From Intrasporangiaceae bacterium (GTDB taxonomy: Bacteria; Actinomycetota; Actinomycetes; Actinomycetales; Dermatophilaceae), in assembly GCA_012518475.1 (NCBI GenBank), contig JAAYSB010000346.1:1-13662 (forward strand): a stretch of 13,662 nucleotides of DNA, in the 5' to 3' direction. The notes under the pieces were generated by a model that was not told the DNA's origin, searched no databases, and saw nothing but the letters and a program-made list of their open reading frames with translations. Shown piece after piece: positions 6,723 to 13,428 of the stretch. Every line of letters starts with the position of its first letter. Positions within the stretch are counted from its first letter, which is position 1. A program made the position numbers and the translations under genes.

Positions 6723-9700
6723 TCAGGTCGTGGCGGCCCCGGAGCGGAGCACTGACCGCAGAGTGCGCAAGGCCACGGACAGGGCCGCGATATTCGGTGA
6801 CTCCATCCGCTCGATCTGCGTCAGCGAGGACCGGGCCCGCTGGAGGGTGTCGTGGTTGCGTTCGGCCCAGGCCTCGAACGCGGCGTCCGGGTCGGTGATG
6901 TCACCGTCCGGGGCCACTGCGATGACGGCCTCGGTCAGTGCCTCGAGCACGCCATAGAGATCGTCGCGGAGCGCGCCGCGGGCCAGGCCGTCCCACTGGT
7001 CCTCGCGGGGCAGATAGGACACCTTGCCCAGCATGACGTCGATCCCGAACCGCTCGGACAGGACGAAGTACAACGGTCCGATGAGGGCCGGGTCCTGACC
7101 CGTTGAGGAGGCCACGTCGACGATGTCGAGGAGTGAGAACTGGTCCAGCCCGGAGGCCGAGCGGACAGCCAGCTGCTCCGGGGTGCCCGATGCGGTGAGC
7201 GCGGAGACCCGCTTCTGCAGGCGCTTGAGCTCGGTGCCCCGCAGCCAGGTCGCGACCTGCGGTCCGAGCTCGTCGATGACGGGGCGATAGCGGCCGACCT
7301 CGGCCTCGATGTCGAGGTGTGCCGGCCGGGCGGTGATGAACCACCGGACAGCGCGGTCGAGCAGCCGACGGAACTCGAGATAGAGGTCGGACTGCACCTT
7401 GGTCGAGACCTCGTTGTCGAGCTCCTCGACATCGCCGACGAAGCCGACGAGGTCGAAGATCTCGCGGGCCACGACGAAAGCTCGGGCGACCTGCTCCGGG
7501 CCGGCGCCGGTCTCCTCCATCGCGCGGAAGGCGAACGTGATGCCCCCGCGGTTGACGATCGAGTTGGCAACCGAGTTGACGATGATCTCGCGGCGCAGCG
7601 GGTGCTCCTCGAGCCGGTCGCCGTAGCGCCTGCGGATCGCCGGCGGGAAGTAGTCGGCGAGGTAGCGCTGCAGGAAGGGGTCCTCCGGCAGCGAGGTCGG
7701 CATGAGGTCGTGCTTGAGCGCGAGCTTGGCATAGGCGACGAGGACCGCGAACTCCGGGGACTTCAGCCCCAGGCCCTCGGCATCGCGCTGAGCGATCTGC
7801 TGCTCGTCCGGCAGGAACTCCAGGGCACGGTCGAGGTCCCCGCGGCGCTCGAGCGAGTGGATGAGCCGCTCGTGGACGCTGAGCATCGAGTGCTCCTGGG
7901 CGCGGGCGTTGCCGAGGAGGACGTTCTGCTCGTAGTTGGTGCGCAGCACCATCGTGGCGACGTCGTCGGTCATCGAGGCGAGGAGCTCGTTGCGCTGCTT
8001 CATCGTCAGGTCCCCGGAGCGGACCACCTCGCCGAGGAGGATCTTGATGTTCACCTCGTGGTCGGAGGTGTCGACGCCGGCCGAGTTGTCGATCGCGTCG
8101 GTGTTGACGCGGATCCCGTGCAGGGCAGCCTCGATCCGGCCGAGCTGGGACATGCCCAGGTTGCCGCCCTCTCCGACGACCTGGACCCGCAGCTCGTGGC
8201 CATTGACGCGGATCGCGTCGTTGGCGCGGTCGCCGATGTCGTTGTCGGTCTCGGTGGCAGCCTTGACATAGGTGCCGATGCCGCCGTTCCAGAGCAGGTC
8301 CACCGGCGCCGTGAGGATCGCCCGCATCAGCTCGTTCGGGGTGAGCGAGGTGGTGTCTGCCGGCAGCGCGAGCAGCTCTCGGACCTGGTCGGTGATCGGC
8401 ACCGACTTCACTGTGCGGGCATGGACCCCGCCGCCCTCACTGATGAGCGAGTCGTCGTAGTCCTCCCACGACGATCGGGGCTGCTCGAACAGACGCTTGC
8501 GCTCCTCGAAGGACGCCGCGGCGTCGGGGTCGGGATCGAGGAAGATGTGCCGATGGTCGAAGGCGGCGACCAACCGGATGTGCTCGGACAGGAGCATGCC
8601 GTTGCCGAAGACGTCACCGCTCATGTCGCCGATACCGACGACCGTGAACTCCTCCTTCTGCGTGTTGAGCCCCAGCTCGCGGAAGTGTCGCTTGACGGAC
8701 TCCCACGCGCCCCGGGCGGTGATGCCCATGCCCTTGTGGTCGTAGCCGGCCGATCCGCCGGAGGCGAAGGCATCGTCGAGCCAGAAGCCGTAGGCCTGGG
8801 ACACCGAGTTCGCGATGTCACTGAAGCTCGCCGTGCCCTTGTCGGCTGCGACCACGAGGTAGGGGTCCTCGTCGTCGTGCCGCACGACGTCCTTGGGCGG
8901 GATGATCTCGCCCTCGAGCCGGTTGTCGGTGACGTCGAGAAGACCAGAGATGAAGATCTTGTATGCCTCGATCCCCTCGGCCATCCACGCGTCCCGGTCC
9001 TGGGCCGGGTCGGGGAGCTGCTTGGCGACGAAGCCGCCCTTGGAACCGCTCGGCACGATGACGGCGTTCTTGACCATCTGCGCCTTGACCAGGCCGAGCA
9101 CCTCGGTGCGGTAGTCCTCACGTCGGTCGGACCACCGGAGTCCGCCACGGGCCACCGGCCCGAAGCGCAGGTGCACGCCCTCGACACGAGGGCTGTAGAC
9201 ATAGATCTCGTACATCGGCTTCGGCGCCGGCATGTCCGGCACCTTGCCTGGCTCGAGCTTGAGACTGATGTAGCTCTTGTAGGCCGAGTCGCCCTGGGCG
9301 TCGGCCCCGGAGCCGGAATCCGGTGCCTTCTGGAAGTAGTTCGTTCGCAGCGTGGCCGTGATGACGCCGAGGAATGCCCGAATGATCCGGTCGTGGTCGA
9401 GCGAGCTCACGTCGTCGAGAGCATCGAGAATCTGCTGCTCCACCTTCTTGGCAGCAGCATTCCGCTCAGCCGTGACATCGCCACGCAGCTCCTCGCGATC
9501 CTGCTCGTGCTCATCGTCGTGCTCACCCTGCTCGGACTGAGCCGCAGGGAAGCGCTCCGGGCCGAACCGCGTCTCGAACAGCTCGACGAGCAGTCTCGCG
9601 AGGGCATGGTTGTGCAGGAGCGCCGACTCGAGATAGCTCTGGCTGAAAGCGGTGCGCGCCTGACGGAGGTACTTGCCGACGGCGCGCAGGATCGCCACCT

Positions 9701-11771
9701 GCCGCCAGGTGAGGCCGGCGCCGAGGACGAGGGCGTTGAAGCCGTCGGACTCGGCGGAGCCGTCCCAGATGGCTCCGACGGCCTCCTGGAACAGCTCGCG
9801 CACCCGCTCGCGGCTGCCGCGTGTCCACAGCGATGCGTCGGGGACGCGCAGGCCGAGGTCGTAGATGTGGGCGCGGACCCCGTCGCCGCGGGTGATGTCG
9901 TAGGGCCGCTCGTCGACGACCTCGACCCCCATGTCGGTGAACATCGGCAGGACGTCGGTCAGAGAGACAGGCCGGCGACGGAAGAGCTTGAAGCGGCGCT
10001 CATCCTCAGGGGCTCCGGGCGACTGGAACAGGGCCCGGCCGGTCGCGTCCTCCTGGGTGAGCGCCTCGAGGTGGCGCATGTCCGCGATGGCCATCCGCGG
10101 GGGGAAGTCCTCCTGGTACGCGGCGGGGAAGCTGCGGCCGTACAGGCCCATCATGCGGGCGGCGCCCTCCTCCCCGATCTCGCTGCGCATGGAGTCGGCG
10201 AGGTCCTCCTCCCAGGTGCGGGTCGCATTGAGCAACTGGTGCTCGACGGCATCGACGTCGACATCCGGGATCTCGGCACCCCGCGGCATGCGCACGACGA
10301 AGTGCAGGCGGGCGAGTGTCGACTCGCCGACTCGGGTGGTGTAGTCGACGTGGGCGCCGCTGAAGGCCTCCCGCAGGATCCGCTCCATCCGCAGCCGCAC
10401 CGCTGTGTTGTAGCGGTCGCGCGGGATGTAGACCAGGCAGGAGACGAATCTGCCGAAGTCGTCCTTGCGGAGGAACAACCGGGTGCCGCGGCGCTCCTGG
10501 AGGTGGACGACTGCGACGGTCGTGTCGAGCAGGTGCTGGACGTCGGACTGGAACAGCTCATCGCGCGGATAGGTCTCGAGGATGCCGAGCATCTCCTTGC
10601 CCGAGTGGGAGTCGAGGGTGAAACCGGAGGCCTGGATCACCTCTTGAACCTTGTCCCGCACCAAGGGAATTCGCATGACCGACTCGGTGTATGCGGTGGA
10701 CGCGAACAGGCCGATGAAGCGCAGCTCGCCGACGACCTCCCCCTCGTCGTCGAAGGTGCGGACCGAGACATAGTCCATCGGTACGGGACGGTGCACGGAT
10801 GAGCGCGCGTTCGCCTTGGTGATGATGAGCAGCTCCTTGCGGCGGGCGACGTCGGTCGCCTGCGGCGACAGCGCCACAGAGAGAAGATCGTGCGGAGGGT
10901 CGGAGCGGAGCAGCCCGAGACCGGTGCCGATCTGGGTGTGCACGAGGTCGCCCTCCCCCTTGCCCCGGCGTTCGAGCCGGTACTCACGGAAGCCGAGGAA
11001 GGTGAAGTGGTTGTCGGCGAGCCACTCGAGGAACGTCACAGCAAGCGCGACCTCGTCGGGGTTGATGCCGACGGGTTGCTCGGTCTTGAGTGCTTCCGCG
11101 ATGTCCCAGCACCGCCGGGTCATCTTGCTCCAGTCCTCGACGGCGACCCGCACGTCGGACAGAACGGACGTCAGCCGCGCCGCGATCCGGTCCCGCTCCT
11201 CGGCGGAGCCGGTGCGGTCGATCTCGATGTGCATCCACGACTCACGACGCTCGCCGTAGTGCTCCGACGAGGAACCCGCACTGACCTGGTCGGCGTCGAG
11301 CACCTCCTGGAGGTGGCCGGAGGCGTCTCTGCGGACGACGAGCTGCGGGTGCAGCAGGAGGAAGATGCTCTTGTCATGGTCGGCCAGCGCGGCGATGACC
11401 GAGTCGACGATGAAGGGCATGTCGTCGGTGACGACCTGGACGACGGTGTGTCCGCTGGCCCAGCCGTGCTCGTCCATATCGGGGTTGAACACGTGCACGG
11501 CCGCGGTCCCCTCGGGACGCTCGGTCGCGAGCGAGCGGTGACTCAGGGCAGCGCCGAGCAGGTCCTCCGCCTGCCGTGCCAACAGGTCCTCGGTGGCCGT
11601 GTGCCGGTGATAGCGCTCCAGGAAGGGCAGCAGGGTCCTGCCGCCGTCCTCTCTCTCGCTACCGCTCCCACTGCCGGCAGCGCGTCTGCCCATCTCTGCA
11701 GCTGTCTCGAGCAGGGTCCGTCGGGTCGTGGCGAGCGTGTCACTGGTGGAACCCATCACCTGGGGACTCAT
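6723..11771 (-). CDS. gdh: NAD-specific glutamate dehydrogenase, large (180 kDa class)
   Basis: A 1682-residue cytoplasmic enzyme that oxidatively deaminates L-glutamate to 2-oxoglutarate and ammonia with NAD+. It matches the actinomycete GDH_180 class (M. tuberculosis Rv2476c, about 1620 residues). The long N-terminal half holds ACT-like regulatory segments. The catalytic domain follows from about residue 850, with GGLRWSDRREDYRTEVLGL near residue 880, then VKAQMVKNAVIVPSGSKGGF with the active-site lysines. The NAD-binding part includes VGEGGNLGMSQLGRIEA near residue 1200. I chose the ATG at 11771 (MSPQVMGST) because AAGGA at 11785-11781 is spaced 9 nt from it; the frame opens 14 codons further upstream at 11813 without a good site. 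Two charged or glycine/serine-rich stretches (about residues 744-774 and 815-827) look like linkers added to the core. Allosteric control is expected for the class; the effector cannot be read from sequence. Confidence 0.95.
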   Translation of the reverse strand: MSPQVMGSTSDTLATTRRTLLETAAEMGRRAAGSGSGSEREDGGRTLLPFLERYHRHTATEDLLARQAEDLLGAALSHRSLATERPEGTAAVHVFNPDMDEHGWASGHTVVQVVTDDMPFIVDSVIAALADHDKSIFLLLHPQLVVRRDASGHLQEVLDADQVSAGSSSEHYGERRESWMHIEIDRTGSAEERDRIAARLTSVLSDVRVAVEDWSKMTRRCWDIAEALKTEQPVGINPDEVALAVTFLEWLADNHFTFLGFREYRLERRGKGEGDLVHTQIGTGLGLLRSDPPHDLLSVALSPQATDVARRKELLIITKANARSSVHRPVPMDYVSVRTFDDEGEVVGELRFIGLFASTAYTESVMRIPLVRDKVQEVIQASGFTLDSHSGKEMLGILETYPRDELFQSDVQHLLDTTVAVVHLQERRGTRLFLRKDDFGRFVSCLVYIPRDRYNTAVRLRMERILREAFSGAHVDYTTRVGESTLARLHFVVRMPRGAEIPDVDVDAVEHQLLNATRTWEEDLADSMRSEIGEEGAARMMGLYGRSFPAAYQEDFPPRMAIADMRHLEALTQEDATGRALFQSPGAPEDERRFKLFRRRPVSLTDVLPMFTDMGVEVVDERPYDITRGDGVRAHIYDLGLRVPDASLWTRGSRERVRELFQEAVGAIWDGSAESDGFNALVLGAGLTWRQVAILRAVGKYLRQARTAFSQSYLESALLHNHALARLLVELFETRFGPERFPAAQSEQGEHDDEHEQDREELRGDVTAERNAAAKKVEQQILDALDDVSSLDHDRIIRAFLGVITATLRTNYFQKAPDSGSGADAQGDSAYKSYISLKLEPGKVPDMPAPKPMYEIYVYSPRVEGVHLRFGPVARGGLRWSDRREDYRTEVLGLVKAQMVKNAVIVPSGSKGGFVAKQLPDPAQDRDAWMAEGIEAYKIFISGLLDVTDNRLEGEIIPPKDVVRHDDEDPYLVVAADKGTASFSDIANSVSQAYGFWLDDAFASGGSAGYDHKGMGITARGAWESVKRHFRELGLNTQKEEFTVVGIGDMSGDVFGNGMLLSEHIRLVAAFDHRHIFLDPDPDAAASFEERKRLFEQPRSSWEDYDDSLISEGGGVHARTVKSVPITDQVRELLALPADTTSLTPNELMRAILTAPVDLLWNGGIGTYVKAATETDNDIGDRANDAIRVNGHELRVQVVGEGGNLGMSQLGRIEAALHGIRVNTDAIDNSAGVDTSDHEVNIKILLGEVVRSGDLTMKQRNELLASMTDDVATMVLRTNYEQNVLLGNARAQEHSMLSVHERLIHSLERRGDLDRALEFLPDEQQIAQRDAEGLGLKSPEFAVLVAYAKLALKHDLMPTSLPEDPFLQRYLADYFPPAIRRRYGDRLEEHPLRREIIVNSVANSIVNRGGITFAFRAMEETGAGPEQVARAFVVAREIFDLVGFVGDVEELDNEVSTKVQSDLYLEFRRLLDRAVRWFITARPAHLDIEAEVGRYRPVIDELGPQVATWLRGTELKRLQKRVSALTASGTPEQLAVRSASGLDQFSLLDIVDVASSTGQDPALIGPLYFVLSERFGIDVMLGKVSYLPREDQWDGLARGALRDDLYGVLEALTEAVIAVAPDGDITDPDAAFEAWAERNHDTLQRARSSLTQIERMESPNIAALSVALRTLRSVLRSGAATT

Positions 11772-11780
11772 TCTGCGGCA

Positions 11781-11785
11781 TCCTT
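11781..11785 (-). promoter_or_regulatory. ribosome binding site deciding the gdh start
   Basis: AAGGA on the minus strand, 9 nt before ATG 11771. The longer alternative start at 11813 has no comparable site, and the ATG at 11756 has only AGGTG immediately adjacent, so this favours 11771. Confidence 0.6.
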
Positions 11786-11828
11786 GCGACGAGGTGAGCA
11801 CGGCGGGCCTCATTACCCACCGTCCGCC

Positions 11829-11834
11829 ACCTTA
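11829..11834 (-). promoter_or_regulatory. possible gdh -10 element TAAGGT
   Basis: TAAGGT on the minus strand fits TANNNT. Transcription would start near 11822, giving a leader of about 50 nt that contains the AAGGA site. The -35 region is weak (only a GAC core near 11853-11858). The hexamer overlaps the DnaA-box-like TTATCCACT at 11832-11840. Confidence 0.4.
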
Positions 11835-11886
11835 TCCACTGTGCAGCGGTTCGGTCGGCGCGTCGCGCACTCGCTCCTGTGGATAA
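11832..11886. promoter_or_regulatory. inverted pair of DnaA-box-like 9-mers between gdh and its divergent neighbour
   Basis: TTATCCACT lies at 11832-11840 on the + strand and TTATCCACA, the canonical E. coli DnaA-box sequence, at 11886-11878 on the - strand. They share the 8-mer TTATCCAC in opposite orientation, 39 nt apart. In such G+C-rich DNA two copies of an A+T-containing 8-mer this close are unlikely by chance. They may be DnaA sites or the half-sites of another regulator's operator. Confidence 0.5.
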
Positions 11887-11913
11887 CCGCCGAGAGGCTC
11901 GGTCGGGCGCATC

Positions 11914-11919
11914 TAGAGT
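11914..11919 (+). promoter_or_regulatory. -10-like TAGAGT for the 11927 gene
   Basis: TAGAGT ends 7 nt before the GTG at 11927, so transcription would begin at the start codon. There is no Shine-Dalgarno sequence in the gap. The -35 position shows no good match. Confidence 0.5.
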
Positions 11920-11926
11920 GGCGGAT

Positions 11927-12247
11927 GTGACTGAGCCGACGACCTCCGACCGTGACCGCGGGGCGACCATGCGCGTTGCGCCGGCCCCGGCCACACCCGC
12001 ACCAGTCGTGGGACCGAGAGCGTCCGGTGAGCCCTTTGCAGCGCTGCGCGTCCTCGAGCAGGCGCTGGGCTCCGCCTGCGAGGACCTCTTCGCGGCTGCG
12101 CCGTTCCCAGGCGACCAGGCCACCGGGCATGACGTCAACCGCCAGGTCGATGAGCTCGTCGACGCCCTGCGCGCGCTCCAGGCCGAGGTCGACGACCTCG
12201 CCCGGGCGATGGCCGTGGCCCGGAGCCGGCGGGAGGGGAGAAGCTGA
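11927..12247 (+). CDS. small helical protein of unknown function, first of a pair
   Basis: I do not recognise it. From GTG 11927 it has 106 residues. The first 35 are disordered-looking and rich in Pro and Ala. Two amphipathic helices follow, at about 36-58 (ALRVLEQALGSACEDLF) and 68-103 (RQVDELVDALRALQAEVDDLARAMAVARSRR); the second has heptad-like Leu/Val/Ala spacing suited to a coiled coil. There is no signal peptide or membrane segment. The frame is open upstream to 11879, but TAGAGT followed by GTG without a ribosome site suggests a leaderless start at 11927; an internal ATG at 11969 is an alternative. It is followed with a 1-nt overlap by a second helical protein, so the two products are probably made together and may bind each other. 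Confidence 0.7.
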   Translation: MTEPTTSDRDRGATMRVAPAPATPAPVVGPRASGEPFAALRVLEQALGSACEDLFAAAPFPGDQATGHDVNRQVDELVDALRALQAEVDDLARAMAVARSRREGRS

Positions 12248-12750
12248 TGGTCTGGAGTATCCCGGAACCGTCGCCGGCCGCCCCGGTTCTCGGCGATCCC
12301 GCCTCCCTCTCGGCGCTCGCTCTCGCGCTGCGCCATGGCGCCGCACAGATCGAGCAGGCTGTCGTGGATCTCGACCCGTCCTCCGTTGCCTCGCGCCGTC
12401 ACGCAACCCGGGTCCGGGCGGTGGCACGCGAAGCCTCGGCGCTGACCGGCTCGATGTCGCGCTCGGCGAACCTCCTTGCCGATCACGCCGGCGAGCTCGC
12501 CGACGCGGTCGGACTCGCCGCCCGGGTCGTCGACCGGGCACGGTCTGCCGGCCTCGTCGTCGACGGGCCGACCATCCACCCGGCGTCCGGGGTCCGCGGG
12601 GTGGTCGACGCCGAGGCCGAGAGCAGCCGGGCCGAGACGATGCGCCGGCTCCAGCAGGTGCTCAGCGCGATCCTCCTCGATCTCGATACCGCGCGACGTC
12701 GGCTACGCGATGACCTCGCGACCGAGCGCCGGGCTGTGCGCAACCGCTAG
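12247..12750 (+). CDS. alpha-helical protein of unknown function, second of a pair (WXG100-like fold suspected)
   Basis: A 167-residue protein starting at ATG 12247, which overlaps the preceding stop by one base (TGATG). It has an excellent ribosome site, GGAGGGGAG, at 12232-12240. The predicted structure is a helix at 18-40 (SLSALALALRHGAAQIEQAV), a long helix or helices at about 45-104, a short linker and a basic helix at about 118-165. The GDPxxLxALAxALRxxAA opening resembles the N-terminal helical hairpin of WXG100-like proteins linked to type VII secretion in actinomycetes. However, the turn reads DPSSVASR and has no WxG, and the only tryptophan is at residue 3. It has no cysteine, signal peptide or membrane segment. 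Its stop codon TAG doubles as the first three bases of a -10-like element for the next gene. No function can be assigned. Confidence 0.75.
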   Translation: MVWSIPEPSPAAPVLGDPASLSALALALRHGAAQIEQAVVDLDPSSVASRRHATRVRAVAREASALTGSMSRSANLLADHAGELADAVGLAARVVDRARSAGLVVDGPTIHPASGVRGVVDAEAESSRAETMRRLQQVLSAILLDLDTARRRLRDDLATERRAVRNR

Positions 12751-12753
12751 CCT
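12748..12753 (+). promoter_or_regulatory. -10-like TAGCCT for the DUF2505 gene
   Basis: TAGCCT begins on the stop codon of the upstream gene and ends 6 nt before the GTG at 12760, with no Shine-Dalgarno sequence between. It fits a leaderless transcript independent of, or additional to, read-through from the upstream pair. Confidence 0.45.
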
Positions 12754-12759
12754 GGCGCG

Positions 12760-13251
12760 GTGAAGGTGACCCAGACTGCGCACTACGACCTGCCCCCCGA
12801 GGACGTCCTCGCGATCATCGCGGACGAGGCGTTCCAGGAGGAGAAGTGCCGACGCACATACGCCCGCGAGTACGAGGCTTCCGTGAACGAGTCCGGCAGC
12901 CGGACCCTGATCAAGACGCAGCGCGCGATGCCCACCGACAACCTGCCCGACATCGCCCGGGGATTCGTCGGTGACCGGTTCACGATCCACGAGACGCACG
13001 CGTGGTCCGGCCCCGACGCGCAGGGCCGCTATGTCGCCGATATCAAGGTGCACGTCCAGGGAGCCCCGATGACCGGCTCCGGTCGGCGCACGTTGACACC
13101 GAACTCCGGCGGCACCCGCGACGACATCCAGATCTCGATCTCGGCCTCGATCCCGCTCATCGGTCGACGGATCGAGCAGATGTCCGCACCGATGGTCTCG
13201 GCGGCGGCCGAGATCGAGACCGAGCTCATCGTCGAGCGCACCTCGGACTGA
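12760..13251 (+). CDS. DUF2505 family protein (SRPBCC/START-like fold)
   Basis: A 163-residue soluble protein from GTG 12760. The opening MKVTQTAHYDLPPEDVLAII, the segment AFQEEKCRR and the later ISASIPLIGRRIEQ match the actinomycete DUF2505 family, which has a predicted helix-grip fold with a hydrophobic pocket like polyketide cyclases and lipid-transfer START domains. The C-terminal helix (about 135-158) would close the pocket. No catalytic residues are established for the family, and the ligand is unknown. There is no signal peptide. It lies 9 nt after the small gene pair and is followed by a strong hairpin and the convergent pruA. The start reproduces the family N-terminus; the GTG lacks a ribosome site and is preceded by TAGCCT. 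Confidence 0.9.
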   Translation: MKVTQTAHYDLPPEDVLAIIADEAFQEEKCRRTYAREYEASVNESGSRTLIKTQRAMPTDNLPDIARGFVGDRFTIHETHAWSGPDAQGRYVADIKVHVQGAPMTGSGRRTLTPNSGGTRDDIQISISASIPLIGRRIEQMSAPMVSAAAEIETELIVERTSD

Positions 13252-13269
13252 CCGAGCTGCTGCGGCGTG

Positions 13270-13286
13270 GGCCGCGAACCGCGGCC
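13270..13286. terminator. small GC hairpin preceding the main terminator
   Basis: GGCCGCG (13270-13276) pairs with CGCGGCC (13280-13286) around a 3-nt loop, 18 nt after the DUF2505 stop. It stands in tandem with the stronger hairpin that follows. Confidence 0.4.
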
Positions 13287-13292
13287 GTCCCA

Positions 13293-13322
13293 GATCCTGC
13301 GGCGATACTGCGCCGCAGGATC
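13293..13322. terminator. strong hairpin between the DUF2505 gene and pruA
   Basis: A perfect 12-bp stem, GATCCTGCGGCG (13293-13304) with CGCCGCAGGATC (13311-13322), and a 6-nt loop. It sits between convergent genes and so could stop transcription from both sides. No T-run follows on either strand. The remaining 13323-13428 holds no gene; a short CCCGT/ACGGG pairing at 13379-13394 is the only other structure seen. Confidence 0.75.
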
Positions 13323-13428
13323 CCCGACCACCGCGTCTCGGCAACGCCCCGCGGCTCGCGCTGAGCCCGCCCCAGCCACCCGTGTGCCAACGGGGCCACC
13401 TGCCAGGCCTCCGGCACTCCAGGAGATG

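Noticed and set aside
7317..10802. A 1161-codon open frame on the + strand opposite gdh
   Set aside because: It lies entirely antisense to a clearly conserved enzyme. Its translation is rich in Val, Asp, Glu, Gly, Arg and Leu with no recognisable domain, as expected from the complement of G+C-rich coding DNA in that frame.
11832..11886. A replication origin at the DnaA-box-like pair
   Set aside because: Only two boxes are present, with no A+T-rich unwinding region and no dnaA, dnaN or parAB genes nearby.
11740..12579. Minus-strand frame of 279 codons opposite the small gene pair
   Set aside because: It crosses the gdh start region and the divergent promoter, has no motif, and the + strand frames have better ribosome site and overlap evidence.
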